From Betaproteobacteria bacterium (GTDB lineage: Bacteria > Pseudomonadota > Gammaproteobacteria > Burkholderiales > Rhodocyclaceae), in NCBI GenBank assembly GCA_009782565.1, contig WRIU01000002.1:62001-126000 (forward strand): a DNA stretch of 64,000 nucleotides. Direction: 5' to 3'. The translations under genes and the position numbers were made by a program. The notes under the pieces are model-generated. The model was not told the DNA's origin. It was given only the letters and a program-made list of their open reading frames with translations, and did no database searches. Below are positions 46,696 through 57,426 of this stretch, piece after piece; the first letter of the stretch is position 1; the number at the start of each line of letters is the position of its first letter.

Positions 46696-47001
46696 ATGCT
46701 TTCGCTAACTCACTATCTCATCTTGGGCGCGATCCTGTTCGCCATCAGCGTGGCCGGGATTTTCCTCAACCGGAAAAATCTCATCGTTCTCCTGATGTCG
46801 GTCGAGTTGATGCTGCTGGCGGTCAATACCAACTTCATCGCGTTTTCGCGCTATCTGGGGAATATCGACGGGCAGATTTTCGTTTTCTTCATCCTCACCG
46901 TGGCGGCGGCGGAATCGGCCATCGGCTTGGCGATTCTCGTCGCCCTGTTCCGCAACCGGCGCACGATCCACGTGGATGACCTGGATAGCCTCAAGGGATA
47001 A
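46696..47001 (+). CDS. nuoK: NADH-quinone oxidoreductase subunit K
   Basis: A 101-residue ND4L-type subunit with three transmembrane helices. [45 protein letters not shown] carries the conserved Glu of the proton path, and [18 protein letters not shown] the second. It lies 28 bp after nuoJ and 13 bp before nuoL. Confidence 0.97.
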   Translation: MLSLTHYLILGAILFAISVAGIFLNRKNLIVLLMSVELMLLAVNTNFIAFSRYLGNIDGQIFVFFILTVAAAESAIGLAILVALFRNRRTIHVDDLDSLKG

Positions 47002-47014
47002 GGACGCACCGCGA

Positions 47015-49009
47015 ATGGACATGAAAACGATTTATCTTCTCGTGCCGCTTGCGCCGCTTGTCGGGGCGATTATCGCTGGCTTGTTCGGCAAGCAGATCGG
47101 ACGCGCTGGCGCGCATTGCGTCGCTATTGCCGGTGTGCTGGCGTCCTTCATCCTTTCGGTGGTGATCTTCTTGGATGTGCAGGCCGGTAACCTCTTCAAC
47201 GGCACGGTCTACACCTGGATGCAGGCGGGCGGGGTGAATTTCGAGGTCGGTTTCCTGATCGATAAGCTGACCGTGGTGATGATGCTGGTCGTCAGTTTCG
47301 TCTCCCTGATGGTGCATATCTACACGATCGGCTACATGTCCGATGACCCCGGTTATCAGCGGTTTTTCAGCTATATCTCGCTCTTTACCTTCTCGATGCT
47401 GATGTTGGTGATGTCCAACAACTTCCTCCAGCTTTTCTTCGGATGGGAAGCGGTGGGGCTGGTTTCTTACCTGCTGATCGGTTTCTGGTACAAGCGCCCG
47501 ACGGCGATTTACGCGAACCTGAAAGCGTTTCTGGTCAATCGCGTGGGGGATTTCGGCTTTCTGCTCGGTATCGCCCTGATCGTTGCCTACACCGGCAGCC
47601 TCCGTTACGAGGAAGTGTTTGCCTCTGCGCCAGGGTTGGTGGGCGAGGAAGTGGCGGGCATCGGTTGGCCTTTGCTCACCGCGATCTGCATTTGCCTCTT
47701 CATTGGCGCGATGGGTAAATCGGCGCAGGTTCCGCTGCATGTGTGGCTGCCCGATTCGATGGAAGGCCCGACGCCGATTTCCGCCCTGATTCATGCCGCG
47801 ACGATGGTGACGGCGGGCATTTTCATGGTGGCGCGGATGTCGCCGCTGTTTGAATTGTCCGAAACCGCGCTTTCCTTCGTGCTGGTCATCGGGGCGACCA
47901 CGGCGCTTTTCATGGGCTTCCTTGGTATCGTCCAGAACGACATCAAGCGCGTGGTAGCGTATTCCACCCTGTCGCAGTTGGGTTACATGACGGTGGCGCT
48001 TGGCGTGTCGGCCTATTCGACGGCCATCTTCCACCTGATGACGCATGCTTTCTTCAAGGCGCTGCTTTTCCTCGCGGCAGGTTCGGTCATCATCGGCCTG
48101 CATCACGATCAGGACATGCGAAACATGGGGGGGCTGCGGAAGTACATGCCGATCACCTGGGTGACTTCGCTCGTCGGCTCATTGGCTCTGATCGGGACGC
48201 CGTTCTTTTCCGGTTTCTATTCCAAGGACTCGATCATCGAAGCGGTGCATGCTTCTTCGATTCCTGGCGCGAACTACGCGCTCTTCTGTGTGCTCGTGGG
48301 GGTGTTCGTGACCGCGTTCTATTCCTTCCGGATGTATTTCCTGGTCTTCCACGGCGAGGAGCGGTTCGGGAAGGCGCATGATCACGGGCATGGGCATGGC
48401 GAGGAACATCACGGCCTTGCGCCGGGACAGAAACCGCACGAATCGCCGCTGGTGGTGACTTTGCCGTTGATTCTGCTGGCGATTCCGTCTGTCGTGATCG
48501 GTTTTTTTACCATCGGGCCGATGTTGTTTGAGGGGTGGTTCGGGTCTTCGATTGTCGTCGGGGAGAATCACGCAGCCGGTTTCAGGGAAATCGCGGAATC
48601 CTTCCACGGCGCGGCGGGCATGGCGCTGCATGGCCTGATGGCTCCGCCGTTCTGGCTGGCGCTGGCCGGGGTCGTAACCGCCTGGGTGTTCTACATGCGT
48701 AAGCCCGAATTGCCCGCCGCCATCCAGCGCAAATTCGCCAGCATCCATACCGTATTGGAAAACAAGTATTACTTCGACCGTTTCAACGAGATTGTTTTTG
48801 CGGGCGGCGCGCGCGCGCTGGGCGACAGGTTGTGGCGCAAGGGCGAGCAAGGGTTGATCGACGGCGTCGGGGTGTCGGGTTCGTCCCGGTTGGTGGAACT
48901 GCTGGCGCGTGTCGCCGGAAGGTTCCAGACCGGCTACCTGTATCAGTACGCCTTCACCATGATCATCGGGGTATTTGTCCTGCTGACTTTCTGGGTCTCT
49001 TTCGGTTGA
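47015..49009 (+). CDS. nuoL: NADH-quinone oxidoreductase subunit L
   Basis: A 664-residue ND5-type antiporter-like subunit with about 16 helices and the long lateral C-terminal helix. LFFGWEAVGLVSYLLIGFWYKRP and MGKSAQVPLHVWLPDSMEGPTPISALIHAATMVTAG contain the proton-path Glu and Lys. A His-rich loop, KAHDHGHGHGEEHHG, lies in the C-terminal third. The ATG at 47015 gives MDMKTIYLLVPLAPLVG. Confidence 0.97.
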   Translation: MDMKTIYLLVPLAPLVGAIIAGLFGKQIGRAGAHCVAIAGVLASFILSVVIFLDVQAGNLFNGTVYTWMQAGGVNFEVGFLIDKLTVVMMLVVSFVSLMVHIYTIGYMSDDPGYQRFFSYISLFTFSMLMLVMSNNFLQLFFGWEAVGLVSYLLIGFWYKRPTAIYANLKAFLVNRVGDFGFLLGIALIVAYTGSLRYEEVFASAPGLVGEEVAGIGWPLLTAICICLFIGAMGKSAQVPLHVWLPDSMEGPTPISALIHAATMVTAGIFMVARMSPLFELSETALSFVLVIGATTALFMGFLGIVQNDIKRVVAYSTLSQLGYMTVALGVSAYSTAIFHLMTHAFFKALLFLAAGSVIIGLHHDQDMRNMGGLRKYMPITWVTSLVGSLALIGTPFFSGFYSKDSIIEAVHASSIPGANYALFCVLVGVFVTAFYSFRMYFLVFHGEERFGKAHDHGHGHGEEHHGLAPGQKPHESPLVVTLPLILLAIPSVVIGFFTIGPMLFEGWFGSSIVVGENHAAGFREIAESFHGAAGMALHGLMAPPFWLALAGVVTAWVFYMRKPELPAAIQRKFASIHTVLENKYYFDRFNEIVFAGGARALGDRLWRKGEQGLIDGVGVSGSSRLVELLARVAGRFQTGYLYQYAFTMIIGVFVLLTFWVSFG

Positions 49010-49074
49010 ACGGGGCAAACGGATAAGGCGAGAGCGAGAAGCGCCATGAATGGCACATTGAACGGAAAGCAACG

Positions 49075-50568
49075 ATGACGCATATTCCCTACCTCAGTCT
49101 GGCGATATGGATACCGATACTCGGCGGGCTGCTGGTGCTGGCCACCGGGCCGGATACCAATGCCCGCATGGCGCGTGTGGTGGCGCTGCTGACCGCAGTC
49201 CTGGGTTTCGCCGTCACCATTCCGCTCTACATCCATTTCGATACCAGTCTCGCCATGCAGCCCCGTTTTGAGGAGATGCGACCCTGGATCGAGCATTTCA
49301 ACATCAATTATCATCTCGGCATCGACGGTATCTCGCTGTGGTTCGTGCTGCTGAATTCCCTGATGACCATCATCGTGGTGATTGCAGGATGGGAATCCAT
49401 CCAGAGCCGGGTGGCGCAGTACATGGCGGCCTTCCTCATCATGTCCGGCCTGATGAACGGCATTTTCTCTGCGCTCGACGGCGTGCTGTTCTACGTTTTC
49501 TTTGAAGCCTCGCTGATTCCGCTCTATCTCATCATCGGCGTCTGGGGCGGGCCGAACCGGGTCTACGCAGCTCTCAAGTTCTTCCTTTTCACGCTGGCGG
49601 GCTCATTGCTGCTGCTGCTGGCGCTTATCACCCTTTACAACACGACCGGCAGCTTCGAGATTTTCGAATGGCACAAAGCCCCGCTGGCGATCGGTGTGCA
49701 GACATGGATTTTCTTCGCCTTCCTTGTGGCTTTCGGGGTCAAAGTGCCGATGTGGCCAGTGCATACCTGGTTGCCGGATGCCCACGTCGAAGCGCCCACG
49801 GGCGGCTCGGTAATACTGGCGGCCATCGCCTTGAAACTCGGCGCTTACGGTTTCGTCCGGTTTGCGCTGCCCATCGTGCCGGACGCATGCAGCAAATTTA
49901 CCTGGCTCGTCGTCGGGTTGTCGCTGATTGCGGTGGTCTATATCGGTTTCGTGGCCTTGGCGCAGACCGATATGAAGAAGCTCGTCGCCTATTCGTCGGT
50001 TTCGCACATGGGTTTCGTCACCCTCGGTTTCTTCCTGCATAACCAGCTTGGCATCGAGGGCGCGCTCATTCAGATGATTTCCCACGGCTTCGTTTCCGGC
50101 GCGATGTTCCTGTGCATCGGCGTACTTTACGACCGTGTGCACTCGCGCCAGATTGCCGATTACGGCGGCGTGGTCAACACCATGCCGAAATTTGCCGCTT
50201 TCTTCATGCTTTTCGCGATGGCGAACGCCGGACTGCCCGCAACGAGCGGTTTCGTCGGCGAATTCATCGTCATCCTCGGCGCGATGAAGGTTAGCTTCCT
50301 GATTACCTTCCTTGCGGCGACCTCCCTGATTCTTGGCGCGGCCTATACGCTGTGGATGTATAAGCGTGTGGTGTTCGGCGAAGTGGCGAACGAAAAGGTG
50401 GCCGGGCTGACCGATATCAACCGGCGCGAATTCTTTTTCCTTGCTGTGCTCGCCCTGTGTGTGCTGGCGATGGGCTTATATCCTTTCCCCTTCACTGAAG
50501 TGATGCACAGCTCGGTGAATCATCTCCTGGAGCATGTCAATGGCAAGATGCTCCCGCCGCCTCTCTGA
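49075..50568 (+). CDS. nuoM: NADH-quinone oxidoreductase subunit M
   Basis: A 497-residue ND4-type antiporter-like subunit with 14 helices. YVFFEASLIPLYLIIGVWGG has the key Glu, FGVKVPMWPVHTWLPDAHVEAPTGGSVILAAIALKLGAYG the Lys and the proton half-channel. It lies 65 bp after nuoL and 27 bp before nuoN. Confidence 0.97.
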   Translation: MTHIPYLSLAIWIPILGGLLVLATGPDTNARMARVVALLTAVLGFAVTIPLYIHFDTSLAMQPRFEEMRPWIEHFNINYHLGIDGISLWFVLLNSLMTIIVVIAGWESIQSRVAQYMAAFLIMSGLMNGIFSALDGVLFYVFFEASLIPLYLIIGVWGGPNRVYAALKFFLFTLAGSLLLLLALITLYNTTGSFEIFEWHKAPLAIGVQTWIFFAFLVAFGVKVPMWPVHTWLPDAHVEAPTGGSVILAAIALKLGAYGFVRFALPIVPDACSKFTWLVVGLSLIAVVYIGFVALAQTDMKKLVAYSSVSHMGFVTLGFFLHNQLGIEGALIQMISHGFVSGAMFLCIGVLYDRVHSRQIADYGGVVNTMPKFAAFFMLFAMANAGLPATSGFVGEFIVILGAMKVSFLITFLAATSLILGAAYTLWMYKRVVFGEVANEKVAGLTDINRREFFFLAVLALCVLAMGLYPFPFTEVMHSSVNHLLEHVNGKMLPPPL

Positions 50569-50595
50569 ACAGCCCGATTAACGGACGATCAAAAG

Positions 50596-52059
50596 ATGAA
50601 CTTTGATGTTTCCAATCTTTACGCGGCGACGGCTGAAATTTTCGTCGCGATCATGATCCTGATGGTCATGCTGGTGACGGCTTTCGCCCGTGACATCGCG
50701 CGCGGCCTGGCCTATTCGCTTGCCCAACTCACGCTGATCATCGCGGCCTTCATTACGTTCTTTACTTTGGATGCGGAAGCCAAGAGTGAATTTGCTTTCA
50801 ACAATATGTTCGTGCATGACCTGGCGGGCAGCATTCTCAAGCTGATGGTGTATCTCTCGATGATGGTCGCGCTGATCTACGGACGCGGCTATCTCGCGGA
50901 TCGCAAGATCGAGCGCCCCGAGTATTACCTGCTCGCGCTTCTGACCACTCTCGGCATGATGGTGATGATTACCGCCAACCATCTGCTGGTTCTTTACGTT
51001 GGCCTGGAAATGATGTCGCTGTCGCTCTACGCGCTGGTGGCATTCGACCGCGATGCGGTGCGCTCCACCGAAGCCGGGATGAAGTATTTCGTACTGGGGG
51101 CGCTCGCTTCCGGCCTGCTGCTCTACGGCATGTCGATGATCTACGGCGCGACCGGTTCGCTGGAATTGTCTGTGGTGAAGCAGGCAGTGCCTGGGGCTGA
51201 TTCGGCAGTGCTGCTCTTCGGCCTCGTCTTTCTCGTTGCCGGTGTCTCGTTCAAGCTGGGGGTCGCGCCCTTCCACATGTGGGTTCCCGATGTCTATCAG
51301 GGCTCGCCGACCGCCGTTACGCTCATCCTGTCCAGCGCGCCCAAGCTTGCCGCTTTCGCGATGGCGATGCGCCTGCTGGGGGGAGCCTTGCCTGACCTCG
51401 CCGAACATTGGCAGACCATGCTGATGCTCGTTGTCGTCGCTTCCATCGTCCTCGGTAACTTCGCGGCGCTGGCGCAGCGCAACATCAAGCGCATGCTGGC
51501 TTACTCCGGCATCTCTCACATGGGTTTCATGCTGATGGGGCTGCTCTCGGGCGACGGGATGGGGTACAGCAGCGCCATGTTTTATGCCATTGCCTACGCG
51601 CTCATGACCCTGGCCGCGTTTGGCATGGTCGTGCTGCTTTCGCGCGAAGGGTTCGAGGCCGAAAACATCGAGGATTTCAAGGGGCTCAACCGCCGTAACT
51701 CCTGGTTTGCGCTGCTCATGCTCTTCGTGATGTTCTCGATGGCGGGCATTCCTTTCTTCGTCGGCTTCTTTGCCAAGTTCTCCGTGCTCCAGGCAGTAAT
51801 TCAGGCGGGTCATCTCTGGATTGCGGTGTTGGCGGTGCTGATGTCGCTGATAGGCGCTTTCTACTATCTGCGCGTCGTCAAATTCATGTACTTCGATGAA
51901 CCGGCTGACAGTGCCCCGCTCAATGCTTCGGGTGAGTTGCTGGTGATGCTCTCGATCAACGGTGTGGCCATTGCCTTGCTCGGGCTCATGCCGGGGACGC
52001 TGATGCAATGGTGCGAAGGCGCCATGAAAGTGACCTTTGCCGCAGCGGTTGGCGGTTGA
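50596..52059 (+). CDS. nuoN: NADH-quinone oxidoreductase subunit N
   Basis: A 487-residue ND2-type antiporter-like subunit. LVLYVGLEMMSLSLYALVAFDRD and FKLGVAPFHMWVPDVYQGSPTAVTLILSSAPKLAAFAM are signatures. Last of the complex I subunits; the DUF2818 gene follows after 16 bp. Confidence 0.97.
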   Translation: MNFDVSNLYAATAEIFVAIMILMVMLVTAFARDIARGLAYSLAQLTLIIAAFITFFTLDAEAKSEFAFNNMFVHDLAGSILKLMVYLSMMVALIYGRGYLADRKIERPEYYLLALLTTLGMMVMITANHLLVLYVGLEMMSLSLYALVAFDRDAVRSTEAGMKYFVLGALASGLLLYGMSMIYGATGSLELSVVKQAVPGADSAVLLFGLVFLVAGVSFKLGVAPFHMWVPDVYQGSPTAVTLILSSAPKLAAFAMAMRLLGGALPDLAEHWQTMLMLVVVASIVLGNFAALAQRNIKRMLAYSGISHMGFMLMGLLSGDGMGYSSAMFYAIAYALMTLAAFGMVVLLSREGFEAENIEDFKGLNRRNSWFALLMLFVMFSMAGIPFFVGFFAKFSVLQAVIQAGHLWIAVLAVLMSLIGAFYYLRVVKFMYFDEPADSAPLNASGELLVMLSINGVAIALLGLMPGTLMQWCEGAMKVTFAAAVGG

Positions 52060-52075
52060 GCGGAAGCGCGAAATC

Positions 52076-52417
52076 ATGATGGGTCTTACCATGATCGGGG
52101 TTGTGGTCGGCCTTGCCTTCGTGGCGGCCAACCTGCCTTTTCTGTTTGAGCGCGTGCTGTTTGTGTGGCGTCCTTCTTCCGGGCGCAAAGAATTCGGCTG
52201 GCGATTCCTGGAGTTGCTCGTGTTCTATCTTGTCGTAGGCGGCTTTGCCTTCCTGCTGGAAAAGAACGCTTATGGCAGCGTTTATCCGAAAAACTGGCAG
52301 TTTTATGCAGCCACGCTTTGCCTGTTTTTCGTGTTTGCCTTTCCGGGGTTCGTCTATCGCCATCTGTGGCGTGGCAATCGCCGCCGCGCCGTGGGGACGC
52401 CGCGCGGTCAGGGATGA
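52076..52417 (+). CDS. DUF2818 small membrane protein
   Basis: About 113 residues with four membrane segments (MIGVVVGLAFVAANLPFLFERVLFV, RFLELLVFYLVVGGFAFLLE, NWQFYAATLCLFFVFAFPGFVYRHLWR). This family is nearly always found directly after nuoN in betaproteobacteria, suggesting a complex I assembly or accessory role, unproven. Two in-frame ATGs at 52076 and 52079 are equivalent; the basic, Arg-rich end is cytoplasmic. Confidence 0.87.
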   Translation: MMGLTMIGVVVGLAFVAANLPFLFERVLFVWRPSSGRKEFGWRFLELLVFYLVVGGFAFLLEKNAYGSVYPKNWQFYAATLCLFFVFAFPGFVYRHLWRGNRRRAVGTPRGQG

Positions 52418-52496
52418 GTCAATCTGCGCGCGGGCGGCAGGTACAATCTGCCTTTAGATTTTCTGGTTTCCTTACCCCACGCGCACGGGTTTTCTC

Positions 52497-53870
52497 ATGA
52501 GCCAGGCCACGCCCTCCCGTTCCATCTGGTCCAATCGCTGGGCCTTCATCCTTGTCACCATCGGCTCCGCCGTCGGGCTTGGCAACATCTGGAAGTTCTC
52601 TTATCTCGCTGGCGCAAGCGAAGGCAGCGTAGGGGTCTTCATCGTCGTCTATCTGACCTGTGTCGCCCTCATCGGGTTGCCGCTTCTCATGGCGGAAATT
52701 CTCATCGGCAGGCGAGGGCGGGGCAATCCTGTTGTTGCCATGCTCAATACCGCCGAGGAGTCCGAAAACTCTTCATGGTGGGCCTTGCTCGGATGGGTCG
52801 GGATATTCGGCGCGTTGATGATTCTGTCGTATTACAGCGTGGTCTCCGGATGGATGGTGGATTACTTCTGGCAATCGCTCATGAAGGGCATACAGGTCGA
52901 TACGCCGGAAAAGGCGTCGGCGGCTTTCAACGCCATGATGACCGACCCCTGGCGTCTGATCCGTTGGCATACCGTTTTCATGATTCTTGTCACTGCTGTG
53001 ATAGCGCGGGGTGTGATAGGGGGGATCGAGGCCGCCAACAGGATCATGCTACCGCTGCTTTTCCTGATTCTGGTTTTGCTGACCCTGTGGGGTGCTGTGG
53101 CGGGCGACATGCCGGCGGCGCTGCGTTTCATGTTCAATCTCAAACCCGAAGCGATCAAACCCGGCGTGGTCATCGACGGAATGGGCCATGCCTTTTTCTC
53201 ATTGAGCCTTGGGATGGGAGCCATCATGGCCTATGGTTCCTATCTCGATAAACAGACGAACATTGGCCACACCTGTGTGTGGATTGCGCTCGCCGGGGTT
53301 TTCATCGGCTTGCTTTCAGGGGCGGCCATCTTTTCGCTGACTTTCGGTTACGGACTGGCGCCTGCCGCCGGGCCGGGTCTTATCCTCCAGACCCTGCCGC
53401 TTGCCTTTACTCACATGCCCGGTGGGCGGGTGGTTGCTGTCTTCTTCTTTCTCCTGGTGATTTTTGCGGCCTGGACATCGGCCATTTCACTGTTGGAGCC
53501 TTTCGTTTCCTGGCTTACCGAGCGGTACGGTATCCGCCGCACCCGCGCGGCCTGGGCAACGGCGCTGCCGGTATGGCTGCTTGGGGTGGCTGTTTGCCTG
53601 TCGTTCAACAGATGGTCGGAGTTCACGATTCTTGACCGCAACCTTTTCAATGTGCTGGATCATTTCGCTACGCGCTTCATGATGCCGCTCTCCGGGCTTG
53701 CCATCGCCATCTACGTCGGCTGGCGGCTGGGTAAGGTGATCGTCGTGGACGAAATACGCCTGAAACAGCGCGTATTCTGTCTGTGGTTCAACGTGTTGCG
53801 CTTTGTCGTGCCGGTGGGCATTACATTGGTATTTCTTTACGAACTGGTTTTGCGGGAGAAGCTTGGATAG
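52497..53870 (+). CDS. sodium-dependent neurotransmitter-symporter-family transporter
   Basis: A 457-residue NSS/SNF transporter with 11-12 helices. The start SNRWAFILVTIGSAVGLGNIWKFSYLAGASEG contains the sodium-binding TM1 motif (GSAVGLGNIWKF). FFSLSLGMGAIMAYGSYL in TM6 is the substrate region. It probably imports an amino acid or related small molecule with Na+; the substrate is not predictable here. It stands alone after the nuo operon with its own upstream region. Confidence 0.94.
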   Translation: MSQATPSRSIWSNRWAFILVTIGSAVGLGNIWKFSYLAGASEGSVGVFIVVYLTCVALIGLPLLMAEILIGRRGRGNPVVAMLNTAEESENSSWWALLGWVGIFGALMILSYYSVVSGWMVDYFWQSLMKGIQVDTPEKASAAFNAMMTDPWRLIRWHTVFMILVTAVIARGVIGGIEAANRIMLPLLFLILVLLTLWGAVAGDMPAALRFMFNLKPEAIKPGVVIDGMGHAFFSLSLGMGAIMAYGSYLDKQTNIGHTCVWIALAGVFIGLLSGAAIFSLTFGYGLAPAAGPGLILQTLPLAFTHMPGGRVVAVFFFLLVIFAAWTSAISLLEPFVSWLTERYGIRRTRAAWATALPVWLLGVAVCLSFNRWSEFTILDRNLFNVLDHFATRFMMPLSGLAIAIYVGWRLGKVIVVDEIRLKQRVFCLWFNVLRFVVPVGITLVFLYELVLREKLG

Positions 53871-53878
53871 GGTTCAGT

Positions 53879-54934
53879 ATGAAGAAAATCTGGTCTGTAT
53901 TTTTATTTGCCATGTGTTTTATTGTTACCGACGGGGCATTCGCGCAGAGCAGCGAATTAAAGCCGACTTTATTTGTCATGTTTCTGCCGGGAATTGCCGT
54001 GGAACAGGCGGAGGGTTCCTTCAGCGTCAATATCGATGCCTGGGTATTCGAGAAGGAATCGAAACGTATTGCCACTTCCGCATTGATTTCTTGGATGAAT
54101 GTCGATTTCAGTAAACTGTCTTCCGAACAGAAAGCCTTATTTGCTGAAAGAACGCACTATTTCCGCACGGACTCCGAACGTGGCAAACAAGTCCGGGTGC
54201 GGTTGGCCGATCAGGTTTTTACGCTGCCGCGCACGAATGGCCCTGGACGTACACATGCTGAACTGAGCGTTGGGCGCGAGTGGGTCAAATGGCAGGACGG
54301 TTCAGATGGGTTCGGCTGGATTTCCTGGGCGCTGGAAGCCCCCGGCCATCCGCTGCATGGGCAGGAAGGCCGCGCCAAGGTCATTCCGGCGGAAGGCGTT
54401 TCCGTCGTCAGCGATATTGACGATACGATCAAAATTTCAGAGGTTCGGAGCAAGAAAGCTTTGGTGCACAATACCTTCCTGAAACCTTTCCGGGCGGTTC
54501 CCGGCATGGCCGAGTGGTATCAGGAAATAGCGCGCAATGAACGGCAGGCGTCTTTTCATTACCTTACTGCCTCACCCATTCAGCTTTATCCGGCCTTATC
54601 GGAATTCCTGGAGGATGCACGTTTTCCGCCGGGTCTTCTCCATTTGCGCGAATCCACTTCGAAACGCAACATACATGCCAGCCGGAAAGGCACTATTGCC
54701 CATAAAAAAAATGTCATCACTCGTTTATTGACGACCTGGCCCCAGCGTAAATTCATTCTGGTGGGGGATTCCGGTGAAAGCGATCCCGAAATTTACGCTG
54801 ATATTGCCCGCAGCTATCCGGAACGTATCCTTGCCATTCACATCCGCAATGTCACCAACGAGGATCGTACTGCGCTACGTTATCAACAGACCTTTGCCGG
54901 AATCGATCCGCAAATCTGGTACCTCCGGGACTGA
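53879..54934 (+). CDS. App1-type phosphatidate phosphatase, exported
   Basis: 351 residues. The signal peptide is MKKIWSVFLFAMCFIVTDGAFA. The C-terminal half has the App1 catalytic pattern of the HAD superfamily: VVSDIDDTIKISEV (DxDxT), YLTASPIQLYP, KFILVGDSGESDPEIYADIA, and HIRNV. An Ig-like N-terminal half precedes it. Bacterial members are predicted to dephosphorylate lipids in the envelope. It is 8 bp after the transporter gene; MaoC follows. Confidence 0.85.
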   Translation: MKKIWSVFLFAMCFIVTDGAFAQSSELKPTLFVMFLPGIAVEQAEGSFSVNIDAWVFEKESKRIATSALISWMNVDFSKLSSEQKALFAERTHYFRTDSERGKQVRVRLADQVFTLPRTNGPGRTHAELSVGREWVKWQDGSDGFGWISWALEAPGHPLHGQEGRAKVIPAEGVSVVSDIDDTIKISEVRSKKALVHNTFLKPFRAVPGMAEWYQEIARNERQASFHYLTASPIQLYPALSEFLEDARFPPGLLHLRESTSKRNIHASRKGTIAHKKNVITRLLTTWPQRKFILVGDSGESDPEIYADIARSYPERILAIHIRNVTNEDRTALRYQQTFAGIDPQIWYLRD

Positions 54935-54955
54935 ACCAGCAAGAAAAGAGCCCCC

Positions 54956-55414
54956 ATGAATAACGAAACGAAAACCGTCACACTGGATGACATCGCCGTT
55001 GGAGACCGTTACCTGAGCCGGGAATTCCCGCTCGATACGGCACAGATCAAGAGCTTTGCCCGTGATTTCGACCCGCAGCCTTTTCATCTGGATGAAGCCG
55101 CAGCCGCGCAATCCTTTTTCGGGGGGCTTGCTGCCAGCGGTTGGCACACGGCGGCAATGACCATGCGCTTGATGGTGGAAAGCGTTCCTATTGCGGACGG
55201 CCTCATCGGCGCGGGCGTCGAAATTTCCTGGCCGCGCCCGACCCGTCCCGGCGATGTGCTGCATGTCGAAAGCACCATCATCGCCATTGCGCCGTCCAAA
55301 TCCAGACCCGACCGGGGGATCGTCACCATGCAGACCGACACGTTCAATCAGGATGGTGAACAGGTGCAAAAACTGGTATCGAAGCTCGTGGTATTTCGGC
55401 GCGGGGCGGGGTGA
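54956..55414 (+). CDS. MaoC-family enoyl-CoA hydratase
   Basis: A 152-residue hot-dog-fold protein. The hydratase catalytic motif is [17 protein letters not shown] (D and H of the R-hydratase active site), then [21 protein letters not shown] and a C-terminal [16 protein letters not shown]. It should hydrate a short acyl-CoA; the pathway is unclear. It lies 7 bp before aroA-cmk. Confidence 0.92.
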   Translation: MNNETKTVTLDDIAVGDRYLSREFPLDTAQIKSFARDFDPQPFHLDEAAAAQSFFGGLAASGWHTAAMTMRLMVESVPIADGLIGAGVEISWPRPTRPGDVLHVESTIIAIAPSKSRPDRGIVTMQTDTFNQDGEQVQKLVSKLVVFRRGAG

Positions 55415-55421
55415 ATTGTTG

Positions 55422-57377
55422 ATGGATTTCATTGACCTCCCCCAGATGGTTTCCGCCTCCGGCAGCGTGACGCTGCCCGGTTCCAAGAGCATTTCCAATC
55501 GCGTATTGCTTCTGGCCGCGCTCGCGCAAGGGGAGACGGAGTTGCGTGCCCTGCTCGATTCCGACGACACGGCGCGGATGCGGGAGGCACTCGTGGCGCT
55601 GGGCGTGGAGATGTCGGCAGCGGGCGAGGGGGGCTTGCGGGTGAAGGGCTGCGGTGGGCGCTTCCCCACGCGGCAAGCGGCGCTTTTTCTCGGCAATGCA
55701 GGGACGGCTTTTCGATCCCTGACAGCGGTGCTGGCATTTGCGGATGGGGAATATGTGTTGAAGGGTGTGCCCCGGATGCACGAACGGCCCATCGGCGATT
55801 TGATCGACGCGCTCAAGGCCTGCGGGGCAAATATCGGCTATCTTGAAAAGGAAGGCTTTCCGCCGCTTTCGATTTGCCCTGCCGTGATCCGACCCGGCAG
55901 CGTGGTGAAGATTCGCGGGGATGTGTCCAGCCAGTTCCTGAGCGGCCTTTTGATGGCCTTGCCGCTCGCTGGAGCGCGGGTGACGGTGGAAGTCGATGGT
56001 GAGTTGATCTCCAAGCCCTACGTCGACATGACGTTGAACCTGATGGCGCGTTTCGGCGTGACCGTGGAACGGGAAGGCTGGCGGGCGTTTTCGATTCCCA
56101 CCGGGGCGCGTTACCGCTCGCCCGGCGTTTTTCAGGTAGAAGGGGACGCTTCTTCAGCTTCCTATTTTCTTGCCTTGGGGGCGATTGGGGCGAGCGCGGG
56201 GAAGCCCGTCCGCGTGGAAGGCGTGGGGAAAGACGCGATTCAGGGAGATGTCCGTTTCGCGGACGCACTGGTGGCGATGGGGGCGACGGTGGAGGTGGGA
56301 GACAACTGGATTTCCGCCGCCCGTCCTGCCGACGGCAAGCCGCTTAGGGGAATTCATCTGGATTGCAACCCTATCCCCGACGCGGCCATGACGCTGGCCG
56401 TAGCCGCGCTGTTCGCGCAAGGGGAGACCACGCTTGCCAACATCGCCAGTTGGCGGGTGAAGGAAACCGACCGCATCGCCGCGATGGCCGCCGAGTTACG
56501 CAAGCTGAACGTGCGGGTGGAAGAGGGCGTGGATTTTCTGAAGATCATCCCGCCGGACGCGGCGTATCCGCTCCAACCAGCCGTCATCGACACTTACGAC
56601 GATCACCGCATGGCGATGTGTTTTTCGCTCGCTTCATTCGGCGTACCGTTACGCATCCGTGACCCCGGTTGCGTGTCGAAGACGTTTCCCGATTATTTCG
56701 ACCGCTTCAATGCTGTCGTGCAACCCGCGCCGGTGATTGCCATCGACGGTCCCACGGCTTCCGGCAAAGGAGCGGTTTCCTCGCGCGTCGCGCAAGCGCT
56801 TGGTTTTCATTACCTCGACTCCGGTGCGCTCTACCGTCTTGCCGCGCTGGCTGCGCGGGAAGCGGGCGTGGATTGGGCAGACGAAGCGGGCGTGGCGACC
56901 ATCGCCGCAGGGCTGGATGTGGCGTTTCACGCGGGCGATGTGCGCTTGAATGGAAGGGAAGCAGGCAGGGCGATCCGGGACGAGGAAATTTCTTCCGGGG
57001 CTTCAAAGGTGGCGGCGTTGCCTGCCGTGCGTGAGGCGCTGTTGTTCAGGCTGCGGGCGTTCCATCGCGCACCGGGGCTGGTCGGGGACGGGCGCGATCT
57101 GGGAGCCGTAGTATTTCCCGGCGCGCGGTTGAAGGTTTATCTGACGGCGAGCCCTGCGGTTCGTGCCGAACGCCGTACCCGGCAGTTGCTGGAACGCAAT
57201 GAACCCGCCAACCTTTGCGCCGTTCAGGCCGACCTCGAAGCACGGGACGCGCGAGACCGCGCCCGCTCTGCTGCGCCTCTCAAGCAGGAAACGGACGCGC
57301 TGCTGCTGGATACCGACCATCTCGGCATCGATGAAGCCGTGGCACAAATACTGGACTGGTTTGCGGCTCGGAATTGA
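55422..57377 (+). CDS. aroA-cmk: fused EPSP synthase / cytidylate kinase
   Basis: 651 residues in one frame. Residues 1 to about 425 are Aro[79 protein letters not shown]. It makes EPSP for aromatic amino acids. Residues about 430-651 are cytidylate kinase: [17 protein letters not shown] (P-loop), [33 protein letters not shown]. The two domains are separated by only about 5 residues (VVQPAP). It ends 49 bp before rsmI. Fusions of these enzymes are known in some betaproteobacteria. Confidence 0.95.
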   Translation: MDFIDLPQMVSASGSVTLPGSKSISNRVLLLAALAQGETELRALLDSDDTARMREALVALGVEMSAAGEGGLRVKGCGGRFPTRQAALFLGNAGTAFRSLTAVLAFADGEYVLKGVPRMHERPIGDLIDALKACGANIGYLEKEGFPPLSICPAVIRPGSVVKIRGDVSSQFLSGLLMALPLAGARVTVEVDGELISKPYVDMTLNLMARFGVTVEREGWRAFSIPTGARYRSPGVFQVEGDASSASYFLALGAIGASAGKPVRVEGVGKDAIQGDVRFADALVAMGATVEVGDNWISAARPADGKPLRGIHLDCNPIPDAAMTLAVAALFAQGETTLANIASWRVKETDRIAAMAAELRKLNVRVEEGVDFLKIIPPDAAYPLQPAVIDTYDDHRMAMCFSLASFGVPLRIRDPGCVSKTFPDYFDRFNAVVQPAPVIAIDGPTASGKGAVSSRVAQALGFHYLDSGALYRLAALAAREAGVDWADEAGVATIAAGLDVAFHAGDVRLNGREAGRAIRDEEISSGASKVAALPAVREALLFRLRAFHRAPGLVGDGRDLGAVVFPGARLKVYLTASPAVRAERRTRQLLERNEPANLCAVQADLEARDARDRARSAAPLKQETDALLLDTDHLGIDEAVAQILDWFAARN

Positions 57378-57426
57378 TTGACGCGTCTTGCGGTCTGCCT
57401 TTAAGAAAACGCTGATTTTTCATCCC

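Noticed and set aside
50578-52188. 536-residue open frame antisense to nuoN
   Set aside because: Same situation as above; composition is extreme (His, Glu, Arg) and reflects the reverse complement of membrane-protein codons.
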